This document shows positions 35,101-46,513 of a DNA stretch of 64,000 nucleotides, piece after piece. The position numbers were made by a program, and so were the translations under genes. The stretch is from Pseudozyma flocculosa PF-1 (taxonomy: Eukaryota > Basidiomycota > Ustilaginomycetes > Ustilaginales > Ustilaginaceae), in NCBI RefSeq assembly GCF_000417875.1, contig NW_006920869.1, positions 1,667,759 to 1,731,758 on the forward strand. The letters run 5' to 3'. How positions within the stretch are numbered: the first letter of the stretch is position 1; every line of letters begins with the position of its first letter. Below the pieces are notes generated by a model, which did no database searches, was not told where the DNA came from, and saw only the letters and a list, made by a program, of their open reading frames with translations.

Positions 35101-35551
35101 GTTTTACGGCAAAAGTGGCCCACTTTCTCCTGTCGACGTTGAGCGAGACGCCGGTGGCGTCGATGCCCTTGTACACGCCCTCGAGCGTCTTTGCCGAGCC
35201 CTTGGACGTCTTTTTCTTCTTTGCCGGCTTGCCGCCGGCGCCGTCGTCGTCGGAGCCCTCTTCGGCCTCGGAGCCGTCATCGTTTGCGGCGCCGTCCATA
35301 CCCTTGTAGCTGACTCGGGCGCGCTTCCTTCCGCTTGCATCGGCGTCTTGGCGTTTGGAGGCGAATGAGGGCGACTTGAAGGGCTTGCGCCCGAGGAGCG
35401 GGCCGAAGCCGGCGCCGTTTGCGGTCCTAGACACATCGGAGAGAACTCGGATCTTGCTGCTGCTGGGTGGCGGTGTTGGTGTGCCATCTGGAGCGGTGGC
35501 TGCGACGCCACTCGACTGCTGGATGGCCGCCAGCACGACGCTTCGCCTCAT
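32107..35551 (-). CDS. RAD54 recombination/chromatin-remodelling translocase
   Basis: Ten exons on the minus strand (35551-34709, 34642-34566, 34478-34318, 34232-34110, 34014-33910, 33815-33742, 33645-33423, 33309-32686, 32569-32515, 32422-32107) join in frame to 866 aa. The N-terminus ([14 protein letters not shown]) is basic with Lys-rich and acidic patches. Swi2/Snf2 helicase motifs are clear: Walker A DEMGLGKT (residues 312-319), DEGH (428-431), [11 protein letters not shown], then [19 protein letters not shown] and the [19 protein letters not shown] box. The C-terminus carries a [12 protein letters not shown] cysteine pair typical of Rad54. Rad54 works with Rad51 in homologous recombination. 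Introns are 66-116 nt. The start is divergent from the SNAPC3-like gene. Confidence 0.94.
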
Positions 35552-36160
35552 TGCGTGCAGGACCTCTGAATCGACGTAGATGCGGAGGAGGGATGAGGGA
35601 TGTACGATGCTAGAGCGGGCGACGAGGGGATGAGCCTGGGCGCGTGATGCCAAAGGGCGCTGGGCGAGAGGAGGGCCGCGTGGATTGATCGGAAGAATGA
35701 AGCAAGGTTCGAGGTGGTGGCAGGAAGCGGGAAGCGTGGGGTCGGTACGGTGGCGAGGGTCCAACACGCCCAGGCCCAGGTTCAGCCCCAGCCCGCAGCC
35801 TCAGCCCGCCAGCCCGCCAGCCAGCCAAGCGATGTGGAGAACTTTCGGGCCAGCCAGGCCCAGGCCAGCGGCCGCCAGAAATTCCAGAAAAAGGGGGACG
35901 CGTCGTCGCTCGACGCGTAGAGGGCAAGCCAGGCCTGGCCCGGCCTGCAACACCTCTTGCCACCACTCACCTTCTTTTGTCCCCATCTTGCCGCTCCAGC
36001 CCCCTCTTTGGACGCTCGGACCGCCTCAGCACCCCTATCTGGCGCTACCTGGATGGACGGACCTGCCATTCACTCAAGATTAAGACAGCACGACAGCATG
36101 CGTGGCGCCTCAAACCACCGTCAAGCTCGCACCTGAGCACATACCGCGGCGTCGCCGGCC
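35552..36160. promoter_or_regulatory. Divergent promoter region, RAD54 / SNAPC3-like
   Basis: 609 bp between opposed start codons. It holds a CCAG/CCCG cluster (35806-35829), a GAACTTTCGGGCCAGCC stretch (35850-35866) and GAAATTCCAGAAAAAGG (35878-35894), resembling elements in other divergent regions here. Confidence 0.5.
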
Positions 36161-38782
36161 ATGGACGTGCAGCCACCACTGCCAAATCCCCAGTCTCCAC
36201 GCCGCAGCTCCCACCAGACTGTCTCCCCGCAATCACTGCAACAAAGACCCCAGCTGCAGCGGACGTCCGGCGCACCGGCCTCGAACCCCTCCGGACCATC
36301 CTACTCGTCCGAGCCGCTTCAGTTGGGCCAGATCGACTTGAGGCATGCCTCGCAGCACGGCGATGGCTCAGCCAGACGCCAGCTCGATCTGACGGAGAAC
36401 CATCTCAAAGCAGTCTCCGCGCGTATCGGATCATCCCTTGACACAGTGCGCCATCGCATCCGAGAGAGGGCCTGCGACGCCGAGTTCTCCACAGCACTGA
36501 AGGACCGCTGGCAGCAGTGGTCCAGCACCTCGACCTCTTCCGGCAAGGCGGCTGCTGGCGCTGACGCCGGTGCCGACGCTGACGCCGATGAGGAGCATGA
36601 AGGCACCGACGCCAGCTCGACAGATGTGGGCTCCGACAACGAGTCGGCCGACGAGGACGCGGACAGGCACAGGGACAGGCATACGGGTAGGCGTAGGGAC
36701 AGGGATGGGAACGCGGGCGGGGTTGAAGCCCACCCTGCGTCTGGCGAGCCGGATCAGCCGCCCCAAGGCCACAGCATCGAGTCCTCGCAGCGCCGTCGCT
36801 GGCAGCCACGAGGCTCGGCGGCTCATGACGGCAAGGCGTGGGACGAGATCCGCCGCGCCAGAGAGGCTTTGTTGGCGGACATGGACCGCTCCCTCCCGCG
36901 CGCATTCCGCTTCGACAAGACCCAGACGACCGCATTCTCGCGCAGAATCAAGACCAGGGCTGTCAACTCGCTCGATCGCCCCTTTAGCCTGCCAGAGATC
37001 CACCAGTTCATCCACGGCAACGCTATCGCAGAGGTGCCGCCAAGGACCCGACCAGGACCCTCGTCCGAACGCAACGATCCTGACCGTGCCTCTTCGCCGG
37101 TGGCCGAAGGGCTCGCCGGGGAGCGACACGAGGCCAGTGGGCCCCGCACCGGCAGGCCACCCCTCGTGCTTCAGCTATCCTATTTCTGGAGCACGCCGCA
37201 CATCGACTTCGACGATGCCGAGGAGGAGCAGGAACAGGAGAAGCAGCAACAGGCACAGACAGGGCGCCCGGGGACACACGCCGCAGATGAGGGCTTCACA
37301 AGACCTCCGTCGCTGCCACGCCGACAAGGCGACGGTCCAGGAGGCATGAGGCGGTCGCAAACGATCGAGGTGCGCTCCGATCAGAACGTCTCCGTCATCC
37401 TCGACGCGATGCTCTGCTGGTCCGACGACCAGCCAGAGAGGGTCGGATGGAGGAAGCGGCTGGCTCGCCAAGCGCTAGGTGATGAGTCGGACGAGGTCAT
37501 CGAGGACTACTTTGGCAGCCCCAGCGACCAGGGTCAAGGCATCGACTTCGATGGGCAAGAGCCCGTTTGTGCCCGCTTCACCGGCAGAAAGAGGACCAGC
37601 GACTCCTGCATGGTGATCGAGGGCCGACTCTACGGTGGCGGCATCCGTGCTGGAGACCAGCCCTGGGAAGCCGACTATGCCAGCCTCTTGAGCCGCCACT
37701 TTCCGGACGCCGATGGACGGCCGCAGCAGCCTGGGGACGTTGCGACCCGCTTCGACGAGCTGCCGGCGATCCGCGTCGGGCAGCCCTACTGGATCCTGCA
37801 CCAAGGCGACTGCGTCCACAGCTTCACGCTCGACTGCGTCCGAGCCCTCCGGCCCGAAGAGCAACCGTCCTCGGTCGGGGCAATGCCGCAAGGGTCGCCA
37901 TCCAACAGCGTCTTTCCGCGCGTCACGTGGATGGCGGGTCCGGCCGTGCTGCGCTTCATCTCGACCGACAGGGACAATGTCGGCATCGGCCACCGGATCC
38001 TCAAGGGCGAGGGACACGCCCACTACGCGTTCGGGTCGACGAGCCAGGCCGGCGTCCTCGGTGCCGAGCGCAGCAAGACCAAAGCTTGGGCGTCGCACGG
38101 GACCGCGAAGCGCAAGGAAGGCAGCGCACTGCGCACCCGGTACGGCAAGTGCACCGCGTGCCAGATCCGCAAGGCGCAGATCGGCATCCTCGGTGGCGAG
38201 AGAGTGAGGATCCGCCGGGCGACCAGGTCCCGCGACGGCCGAAAGGAGCACGCCGACGTGGAGGAGGACGAGGCGGCCACGACGCTGAGCGGGATGGATG
38301 AGCATCTCGTCTCGGTCTGTCCGCAGTGCGCTGTCCTCATGGGCGTCGCCAGGCTCAAACGGCCGCCCGTCCCGACCGAGTCCGGTCAAGAGCAGCAGCA
38401 GCAGCAGCAGCAGCAGGACGCCTCACCCACCGAGCCAGACGTAGCCGCCGAGCAGCTCGAGATCGGGGGAGCTTCAAGGGGCGATGACGGGAACGAACAT
38501 GGCCAAGACGACGACGACGACGACGACGACGACGAAGACGATGACGATGGTGACCACGAACCAAGCGACGGAGCGGGACGCAGCAAGGGACGCCGCGCGC
38601 GCCCGACAAAGAAGGGAAAGGAGACCAAACGGAAGAAGAAGCAGAAGACCGAGAGTGGCGACGACACTGCGACGGCGGTTCGACCGGCAAACGTGCCCAT
38701 CGAGGCCATCGAGATTGACTGGGACGCCCTCAATGCCGACGAGAGTCGATGGAACGGCTGGACCATCTTCCCTCTTTATTGA
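36161..38782 (+). CDS. SNAPC3/SNAP50-like subunit of the snRNA-activating complex
   Basis: Single exon, 873 aa. The C-terminal part matches the SNAP50 domain: SCMVIEGRLYGG (about residues 483-494), then IRVGQPYWILHQGDCVHSF with the conserved HQGxCxH, an extension to TWMAG, and two zinc-type cysteine pairs, KCTACQIRKA and VCPQCAVLM. After it come poly-Gln (about residue 745), a poly-Asp run, a basic KKGKETKRKKKQK segment that looks like a nuclear signal, and a conserved-looking tail IEAIEIDWDALN. The N-terminal 250 residues are charged and of low complexity. In animals SNAP50 binds the proximal sequence element of snRNA promoters for Pol II and Pol III. Identification rests on motif recognition; the low-complexity insertions make it longer than animal SNAPC3 (about 410 aa). 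Confidence 0.78.
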   Translation: MDVQPPLPNPQSPRRSSHQTVSPQSLQQRPQLQRTSGAPASNPSGPSYSSEPLQLGQIDLRHASQHGDGSARRQLDLTENHLKAVSARIGSSLDTVRHRIRERACDAEFSTALKDRWQQWSSTSTSSGKAAAGADAGADADADEEHEGTDASSTDVGSDNESADEDADRHRDRHTGRRRDRDGNAGGVEAHPASGEPDQPPQGHSIESSQRRRWQPRGSAAHDGKAWDEIRRAREALLADMDRSLPRAFRFDKTQTTAFSRRIKTRAVNSLDRPFSLPEIHQFIHGNAIAEVPPRTRPGPSSERNDPDRASSPVAEGLAGERHEASGPRTGRPPLVLQLSYFWSTPHIDFDDAEEEQEQEKQQQAQTGRPGTHAADEGFTRPPSLPRRQGDGPGGMRRSQTIEVRSDQNVSVILDAMLCWSDDQPERVGWRKRLARQALGDESDEVIEDYFGSPSDQGQGIDFDGQEPVCARFTGRKRTSDSCMVIEGRLYGGGIRAGDQPWEADYASLLSRHFPDADGRPQQPGDVATRFDELPAIRVGQPYWILHQGDCVHSFTLDCVRALRPEEQPSSVGAMPQGSPSNSVFPRVTWMAGPAVLRFISTDRDNVGIGHRILKGEGHAHYAFGSTSQAGVLGAERSKTKAWASHGTAKRKEGSALRTRYGKCTACQIRKAQIGILGGERVRIRRATRSRDGRKEHADVEEDEAATTLSGMDEHLVSVCPQCAVLMGVARLKRPPVPTESGQEQQQQQQQQDASPTEPDVAAEQLEIGGASRGDDGNEHGQDDDDDDDDDEDDDDGDHEPSDGAGRSKGRRARPTKKGKETKRKKKQKTESGDDTATAVRPANVPIEAIEIDWDALNADESRWNGWTIFPLY

Positions 38783-39264
38783 CGCCCGATCCGACCCGGC
38801 CGGAGGCGTACACACACGCAACTGTATTTCTATCCATCCCCCTCCATCCCCATCCCCCGCCCCTTGCTCTCTCGTCCCATTCCGCTTTCTCCTCTGCACA
38901 GACGCGGTGCGATGCGGTTCATCTTGATCCTTGATTCGAGAGCGGTGGGTTGGATGCGTAATGCGTGAGCAATCAATCGACGGCGGCAGGAAGGAGCAAC
39001 GTGGCCGGATAAAGAAAAGCGAAGAAGAGGCGACAAAGGAGGAGAAAGGTCGTTCAGATTACTCTTACAGGGGAAGGGTACAAGGAAAAAGGCGGGGATG
39101 AGTGTTGTACGCATGGATGGGTAAGGTGAGGGAAGGGAAGGGAAAAAATCTAGAGGGTGGTGTGGTGGGGCGTGATGCGGTGGGGCGTGGTGTGAGTCGA
39201 CTGCCGTCGGCGATTTTGGGATGGAGGATGTGACTTGCGAAGGGAGGAGGGCCGCACTCGGAGT
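38783..39264. other. Intergenic between convergent SNAPC3-like and TUF1
   Basis: No gene seen. The right half is A/G-rich on the top strand, which is the C/T-rich 3' side of TUF1 on the other strand. Confidence 0.55.
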
Positions 39265-40698
39265 CTATCCGTGGATCATGGTGACGATGCCGGTGCCGAC
39301 CGTCTTGCCGCCCTCGCGGAGGGTGAATCGCGATCCCTCCTCGAGCGCAATGTCGTGGACCAGCTCTCCGTCGAGCTCGACGTTGTCGCCCGGCATGACC
39401 ATCTTCTCGCTGGCGTCCTCGGTGCCCGGCGGGTGGTGGAGGGCGACGGTGACGTCCGAGGTGCGGATGAAGAGCTGCGGGCGGTAGTTGTCCATGAAGG
39501 GCGTGTAGCGTCCGCCCTCCTCCTTCTTGAGGACGTAGATCTGGGCGCGGAACTTCTTGACGGGCTTGATCGAGCCCGGGATCACCATGACCTGGCCGCG
39601 CTTGACCTGCTCGCGCTTGACGCCGCGCAGCAGCGCGCCCATGTTGTCGCCGGCCATGCCCTGGTCGAGCTGCTTGTGGAACATCTCGATACCGGTGAGG
39701 GTCGTCTTGAAGGTGTTGCCGAGGCCGAGGATCTCGATTTCGGCACCCTTCTGGATGGTGCCGCGCTCGACACGGCCCGTGACGACGGTGCCTCGGCCGG
39801 GGATCGAGAAGACGTCCTCGACGGGCATCAGGAATGGCTTGTCGAGGTCACGGGGCGGCATGTCGAGCCATCGGTCAGTCTCCTCCATGAGCTTGGTGAT
39901 GGCCTGGGCGCCAATCTCGGGGTTGCGACCCTCGAGGGCGGCGAGGGCCGAGCCGCTGACGATGGGCGTCTCCTCGCCGTTGAAGCCGTAGGTGGAGAGG
40001 AGGTCGCGCATCTCCATCTCGACGAGCTCGAGCATCTCGGGGTCGTCGACCTGGTCGACCTTGTTGATGAAGACGACGAGCTTCTTGATGCCGACCTGCT
40101 TGGCGAGCAGCAGGTGCTCGCGGGTCTGGGGCATCTGTCCGTCGGTGGCCGACACGACGATAATGGCGCCGTCCATCTGGGCGGCGCCGGTGATCATGTT
40201 TCGGATGTAGTCGGCGTGGCCGGGGCAGTCGACGTGGGCGTAGTGACGGTTGCCGGTCTCGTACTCGACGTGGGCGGTGGAGATGGTGATACCACGGGCG
40301 CGCTCCTCGGGCGCCTTGTCGATCGAGGCGTAGTCGATGAACTTGCCGGAGCCCGATGCCTCGTGGAGGACCTTTGTGATGGCGGCGGTGAGGGTCGTCT
40401 TTCCGTGGTCGACGTGACCGATGGTGCCGATGTTCATGTGGGGCTTGTCACGGTTGAACTTGCCGGCCTCGGCGGCGTAGCCGCGAGCCTGGAGGCGGGA
40501 GGCGATGGCGACGCGGGGAGCGAGCGGTGCGGCGGGGATCCTGGCGCGGCTGGCGAGGCGGCCGACAGGAGTCGCCTGGGACTGGAAGCCGCGTGCCACG
40601 GTCGGGGTGGCGGCGGCAGTCGAGGCCGAGACGGACCTCGAGGAAGCGGCAAGGGAGCGAGCGATGCTCTTGGGAGCGTGGGATCGGAGCAGACTCAT
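39265..40698 (-). CDS. Mitochondrial translation elongation factor EF-Tu
   Basis: Single exon on the minus strand, 477 aa. The ATG at 40698 starts an Arg/Ser/Ala-rich presequence without acidic residues through about residue 73. The mature part then opens [22 protein letters not shown], with the P-loop GHVDHGKT at residues 94-101. [16 protein letters not shown] and GSALAALEG supply the other GTPase motifs, and domains II and III follow in normal order to the end TIVTMIHG-like [10 protein letters not shown]. It delivers aminoacyl-tRNA to the mitochondrial ribosome. An intronless, highly codon-biased gene fits high expression. It is divergent from SPT5 (782 bp). Confidence 0.95.
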   Translation of the reverse strand: MSLLRSHAPKSIARSLAASSRSVSASTAAATPTVARGFQSQATPVGRLASRARIPAAPLAPRVAIASRLQARGYAAEAGKFNRDKPHMNIGTIGHVDHGKTTLTAAITKVLHEASGSGKFIDYASIDKAPEERARGITISTAHVEYETGNRHYAHVDCPGHADYIRNMITGAAQMDGAIIVVSATDGQMPQTREHLLLAKQVGIKKLVVFINKVDQVDDPEMLELVEMEMRDLLSTYGFNGEETPIVSGSALAALEGRNPEIGAQAITKLMEETDRWLDMPPRDLDKPFLMPVEDVFSIPGRGTVVTGRVERGTIQKGAEIEILGLGNTFKTTLTGIEMFHKQLDQGMAGDNMGALLRGVKREQVKRGQVMVIPGSIKPVKKFRAQIYVLKKEEGGRYTPFMDNYRPQLFIRTSDVTVALHHPPGTEDASEKMVMPGDNVELDGELVHDIALEEGSRFTLREGGKTVGTGIVTMIHG

Positions 40699-41480
40699 GA
40701 TTGCGGCGAAGCTGCGAAGGGTGGTGAAAGGGGAGGGAGCGATGAGGTGGCAAGGTAGGAGGGAGTGCGGTGGTGGAGGAAGAGGAGAGGGAGAGACGAG
40801 GAGCGGGTCAGCGGGGGGCGAGGGGCAGCCGTCGAAATCGGAAGCTTTGACAAATCGCAGCCAGCCAGCGTCCCGGTTCCGCCTGGCCGGCGCCGTGCTT
40901 CGCCCTGGTTCTTTCTTCTGGCCAGCGCCCCCCCACGCGGCGGGTTTCGGAAGGCCTGGGCCTGGCCTGGCCAGTCCAAGCCACCTTTCGTCAGCCAGCC
41001 AGCCTGCCAGCCCCAGCAACCTGAAAAAAATCCGCCCGGACTGAGCGCTGATCTCGGATCCGAAAAGTACCCTGTGGCCCCTCTCCCGGCAGCGTGGCCA
41101 GGCAGCGATCGCCCGCCACTCTGGCACTCCACCGCAACTCGGGCCAGCGGGCCAGCAGGCTGGGGGCTGAACCCTGGCAGCAACCCAACCAGCTCCACCC
41201 TCGGCCAGGTGCACCGTTGGCACCTGCTTCACCCTGCACCGTCGCCTCCCCGTCCCGTCTTCCATCTTCCACGGCCGCAGCCTCTGCTTCTCCATCTCAC
41301 CACCACCGCCACCGCCATCACTACCCAGCCTCTATCCACCTCTTTGCACGCTTCTATCACTGCTCTCGCCACCGACCAACACCCCGGCCGCCGACAGACA
41401 GTCCGCAGCTCCCCCACCCGGCTCAGAGCGGGCATACTTGACACCTCTCTGGCCCACGCACTGCTGACGTCGTAGCCAAA
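40699..41480. promoter_or_regulatory. Divergent promoter region, TUF1 / SPT5
   Basis: 782 bp between opposed starts, with a CCAG array (40992-41014), a CTGAAAAAAATCCGC stretch (41023-41037) and a C/T-rich leader toward SPT5. No TATA box seen. Confidence 0.5.
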
Positions 41481-44400
41481 ATGGAGGACGGATACAGCAA
41501 CGGCGCAAAGCGCTCCGCTTCCCCCGCCGCCGACGACGAGCACGCCTACGACCAGCAGACCCGTCTCGATCGTTCCTCGTCGTCCTCTCCTCAGTCAAGA
41601 AAGGACAAGCGTCGCGCAGAGCAGGATGACGAAGACGACGAGGACGACGAGGAAGATGACGAGGATGACGAGGAAGACGACGACGATGACGACGACGACG
41701 ACGACGAGGATGAGGACGAAGACGGCGAGGACGTAAGGGGAAAGAGGAGGCGCGCCAAGAAGCAGAAGCGAAACCGCTTCCTCGATGTCGAGGCAGAAGT
41801 CGATGACGACGAAGAGGACCTGGACGAGGAGGAGGAGGAGCTGGCGCGAGAAGGTGAGCATCACCTCCTGCGCTCTGCTGGCTGCGGCTCAAAGGCGAAG
41901 CGCTGACCCTTTGCAACGCTCGTCCCCAACCCCCGACACTCGCAGACGGCTTCATCGAGGAGGACATCGCCGACGACACCGAGGACGTCCGGCGGCGCGC
42001 CGCTGCCGACAACCAGAGGCTCGATCGCTTCCGGCGCGAGGAGGAGGACACCAACGCAGAGGCGCTCGCCGAGGAGCTGCGGCAGAGGTACGGCCGCTCG
42101 GCGCGCTATGCCGCCCAGTCCGACTACGCCGAGGTGCCGCAGCGCCTGCTGATGCCCTCGGTCGAGGACCCTAACCTCTGGGGCGTGCCCTGCAAGCCGG
42201 GAAGGGAGCGCGACATTGTCATGACGCTCGTCCGCAAGGCCATGGCCGAGAGCGTCACCAGCAAGCCGATGCGCATCATCTCGGCCTTTTGCCGTGACAC
42301 GATCCCCGGCAAGATCTACGTCGAGGCGAGGCGCGCCGACGACATCATCACGGCCTGCAGCGGCCTCGCCGGCGTATACGCCCGGCAGACGACGGCGCTC
42401 TACCTGATCCCAATCTCGGAGATGGCTGATCTGCTCAAGCTGCAGAAGGTCACGCAAGAGATCCAGGTCGGCGGCTGGGTCCGCATCAAGCGCGGCAAGT
42501 ACGCTGGCGACCTGGCCCAGGTCCTCGACGTGTCCGAGAACGGCGAAGAGGTCGGTCTCAAATTCATCCCGCGTATCGACCTGAATCCCAAGGACAGCGG
42601 CGTCTTCACCGACAGCGCCGGCCGCAAGCGCAAGAAGGGGGCCGGCGCCGGCTCTACGGCCATCAACTTCCGTCCGCCGCAGAAGTTCTTCAACCCAGAA
42701 GAGGTCCAGAAGGCCTACCCCAAGGAGACGCCCAGCAAGCGCGGCAGCTTCTGGGTCTTTCAGAACGACAGCTTCCGCGACGGCTACCTCGAAAAGGACA
42801 TGCGTGTGACGGGCATCATCACCGAGAACGTTAACCCGACGCTCGAGGAGATCACGCGCTTCGCCGGCGAGTCGGCCGAGGACGGCGCCTACAAGGCGGG
42901 CGGCGTCGACCTCAGCCTCATCGCCGACGCCGCCAAAAAGGCGTCCGAGGTGCTGCTGCAGCCGGGCGACCACGTCGAGGTATTTGAAGGCGAGCAGGCG
43001 GGCGTGTTCGGCGTGGTCGAAGCCGTCAGCAGCGAGGTCGTCACGATCAAGATGGAGCACGAGGACCTCATCGGGCAGAAGGTCGAGGTGCCGGCGCGCA
43101 GCGTGCGCAAGAAGTTCAGCCCGGGTGATCACATCAAGGTCATGACGGGCAAGCACGCCGACGAGACCGGCCTGGTCGTCAAGGTCGAGGACAACATCAC
43201 CACGTTCCTCTCCGACCTGTCGCTCCAGGAAGTCTCGGTGTTTTCCAAGGACATCCGCGAGGCCGCCGAGGTCGGCTCCGGAGTCAACGTCATCGGTGGC
43301 TACGAGCTGCACGACCTGGTTCAGCTTGACGCCCAGACGGTCGGCGTCATCTTCAAGATCGAGCGCGAGAGCTTCAAGGTGCTCGACCAGACCGGCCAGG
43401 TGGTCAGCGTCAAGCCACACCAGATCAGCTCCAAGAAGGACACGACGCGCGCCTTTGCGCTCGACCACGACGGCAACGAGATCCGCGCAGGAGACATGGT
43501 CAAGGAAGTGGCCGGCCCCTTTTCCCAGATGCGAACGGGCCAGGTGCTCCACGTCTACCAGTCGATGATCGCCTTTATGCACAACCGCGACTACAGCGAG
43601 AATGGCGGAATCTTTATCGCGCGAGCCCGGACGCTCGAGCCGCTGGCGCCCAAGAGCGTCTCGGCCAAGGCCAAGGACTCGCGGGACCTGTCGAAGCTCA
43701 ACCCGGCGCTGGCCAGCATGACGGGCCCGTCGGCGGGCGCCAACGCGGTCCGCGTCGAGGGCGTGCGGCGCCAGATCGGCCGCGACGTCTACCAGGGCAA
43801 GCACGTCGCCGTCATCAAGGGGCCGTACAAGACCTTCCGCGGCATCATCAAAGAGACCAACGGCAACATGGCGAGGATCGAGCTGCAGTCGGTGCCCAAG
43901 CCCGTCACCATCAGCCTCGACTTCCTCGTAGAGAAGGACCCGATCACGGGCCGGAGCAGCCGCCTCGGTGGGTCCGGGCCAGGAGGCGGGGCCGGCAGCG
44001 GAGGCTTCTCGCAGATTCCCAACCGCGGCGGCTACAACGCGATGGGGTCCGGCATGGGCAACATGTCGCACAACCCTTACTCGTCGGGACCATCGATGGT
44101 CGGCCCATCTGCGGCAGGAGGCTACAACCCGTACGGCGGAAGCCAGCCCGTGGCTGCCGGGTACGGTGCATCGCCCAGTAGCATGGGCGGTGGTGGCGGC
44201 GGTGGAAGCTGGGGCGGCAGCTACCCGTCTTCGCAGCCAGTCGCTGCGGGCGGTGGCGGCGGCGGCTGGGACATGCCGGCCATGGGCGGTTCCAAGACGC
44301 CCGCGTACAACCCCTACGCTGGCGACGGTGGCAAGACGCCGGCGTACAACCCTCTCGCCGACGGCGGCAAGACGCCCGCCTACAACCCGGCAATGGATGG

Positions 44401-44500
44401 CGGACGCACGCCGGCCTACAACCCGATGGCCGACGGAGGGCGGACGCCGGCGTACAACCCGTACGCTGATGGCGGGCGGACACCAGGCTACCTGCCCTAG
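41481..44500 (+). CDS. Transcription elongation factor SPT5
   Basis: Two exons (41481-41853, 41946-44500) join through a split Asp codon to 975 aa. The N-terminus has a long Asp/Glu tract, followed by an NGN domain at about residues 199-300 (LWGVPCKPGRERDIVM, then RADDIITACSGL). Several KOW motifs follow, including WVRIKRGKYAGDLAQV, PGDHVEVFEGEQAGV, HIKVMTGKHADETG and KHVAVIKGPYKTFRG. The C-terminal repeat region (about residues 907-975) holds five exact TPAYNP units and a last degenerate TPGYLP, each preceded by Lys or Arg. This CTR is the target of Bur1/Cdk9-type kinases in other organisms. With Spt4 it controls Pol II pausing and processivity. A Gly/Ser-rich linker precedes the CTR. Confidence 0.94.
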
Positions 44501-44817
44501 CCTGGGCAGCCCGACACTTCCGCTCGACCGAGACGCCGGCCCTTTTGATTCTCGATTGTATTCCTTTGACAGCACAGCATCCCCGACATCCCTGCGAGAA
44601 AGAATGCACAGACACCCTTGCACGCTTCCCCGCTTCATCGCTTCATCCGCGCGATACTCATGGCTCACACGCATCGAGGCTCGAGGTCGTTATTATTTCT
44701 GCATTGAGGACCCGCGGGACAATCAGTCTACGCCGCTCTGAGGGCGACTTATGCCAACCGACCGTAGAGGCAATCGTTCCAGGGCGTCGGCCCGGGCCCT
44801 CGCCCGACTATCCTCGC
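44501..44817. other. Intergenic between convergent SPT5 and oxalate decarboxylase
   Basis: 317 bases; nothing beyond presumed 3' ends. Confidence 0.55.
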
Positions 44818-46406
44818 TCAGTAGAAACTCCTCTTTCCGGCGACGAGGGCGGCGGGGGCATCGTCGACGAGGCTGCGCTTGTCGTGGGGCTTGTTGCCAT
44901 TGTTGTGGCCGAGGCCGGAGCCGGCGCGCGTGACGACCGAGTTTTTCGTCTTGAAGGTGTTGTAGAGGCGGTTCATGTCGTCGTCGCTGAAGCCGAGGTG
45001 GGCCTTTACGGCGTTGGGCGGCGTGAGGGCGAGCCAGTTGCTCAGGCTGATGTCCTGGTACTTGGGCGCCTTGAAGAGCTCGAGGTAGACGACGGTGTCG
45101 TTGCCGATGTTTTCGATGTAGTGGCCCGACTGCTCCTTGATGTAGGCCGTGTCGCCCGCCTGGAAGTCGTAGGTGCGCGCATTGGTCGAGCCGGCAAAGA
45201 TGGTCATGCGGGCGTGGCCCTGGATAAAGTAGTCCCACTCGGGCGAGTTGGGGTGCCAGTGCAGCTCGCGCATCGCGCCCGGCTCGATGGTGACGAGCGC
45301 CGAGGCGATGGTCGAGGCGGAAAACTTGGTGCTGTCGAGGACCTTTGCCGAGCCGCCGTTGTACTTTGTCGCCTCCATGTCGCTGTACGGGTAGAAGAAG
45401 GGCGACTTGGTCCGCTGCCCCTGCGGGTTGTCGACGGCCGTGGTGCCCTCGGTGCTGTTGTCGACGGTGCTGGGGAAGATGTAGAGTTCCTCGCTGGGGA
45501 ACTTGTCGTACGCCGTGCTCGACAGGTCGGCGGCGCCGAAATTCTTGGCAATCACCTCCTTGGGGATGTGGGCCAGCCAGTCGGTCAGGAGCAGCGTCGA
45601 GTCCTCGCTGAAGCTGCCGTCGTCGAAGACCAGCAGGAACTCGCTGCCCTGATCGCTGACGGCCTGCAGCGTGTGCGGCGTGCCCGCCGGGAAGAACCAC
45701 AGGTCACCCTCCTTGACGTCGTGGACGTAGTTTTTGCCGTCCGGGTCGACAGCGGAGATGCGCGTCGTTCCGTTGAGGACGTAGGCCCACTCGCCGGTGG
45801 CCTGCAGGAACGGTGAAGGGGATCCAAGGAGAGTTCGAAAGGTCAGCCATGGCTCAGCCTGGGATGCACGAGCTCGCCCAGGAACGGAAGCGGGACACTC
45901 ACATGCCAGTGCAGCTCGCGGAAGGCGCCCTTTTCGAGGCGCATGTTGACGCCCGCCATTTCAGTGGCGACGGGGAGGACGTCGACATTCTGCTGCCTGG
46001 CCCATCCTCCGGTCTCGAGGCGGTTGTGCGAGAGGGCAAAGGGCCACTTTGCCTGCGGGATGGTACCGTGGTCGGTGCTGGGCGGCGCAAAGATGTCCGG
46101 GTTCTGGCGGCTGATCTCGGTATTGTCCGGGCCGTAGTTGGTGGCGCCCGTCTTGCCACGCACGGGCTGGGGCAGCACGCCCTCGCGCTGGAACTGCTCC
46201 CAGAGGCTGTAGTCGCTGATGTTGGAGCGGTATTCGACCGGGTAGGTGGACGCGACGTTCTTTGCGCGCTTCATGACCTGCTCGTCAAAGGCGCGGACGG
46301 CCTCGTCGCGCTTGCGAAGCGTGGTGAGCGACTTGGCCGAGTCAAAGGGGATGGCGAGCGCCATCGATAGGAGGGAGAGGAAGGGTAGCGCAGAGAGGAC
46401 GCGCAT
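44818..46406 (-). CDS. Secreted bicupin oxalate decarboxylase
   Basis: Two exons on the minus strand (46406-45903, 45801-44818), phase 0, give 495 aa. A signal peptide covers about residues 1-18 (MRVLSALPFLSLLSMALA). The intron falls directly after the first cupin HWH. Cupin 1 has ligands His166, His168, Glu172 and His211 (HWHATGE, TPHTLQ). Cupin 2 has His349, His351, Glu356 and His395 (HWHPNSPE, SGHYIENIG). The lid between them reads SEDS (residues 233-236), keeping the Glu that corresponds to the catalytic Glu162 of Bacillus OxdC; this supports decarboxylase (oxalate to formate plus CO2) over oxidase. Two manganese sites are expected. The enzyme would remove plant- or self-made oxalate outside the cell. 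A TATATAA box stands 107 bases upstream of the ATG. Confidence 0.92.
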
Positions 46407-46513
46407 CTTGGGCAGGTCGTTGTTGGAGCGGTCGACGGGGGTGAGGATGAGGGGAAGAAAGGGTTGGTGGATGATTCGTTCCGGGGGGCGCTCGGGGTGG
46501 CCAGCCGTCGTTG

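Noticed and set aside
39235..40758. 507-codon open frame antisense to mitochondrial EF-Tu
   Set aside because: Antisense artefact of a highly codon-biased gene.
41861..44674. 937-codon open frame antisense to SPT5
   Set aside because: Same GC-driven artefact; SPT5 motifs on the plus strand explain the region fully.
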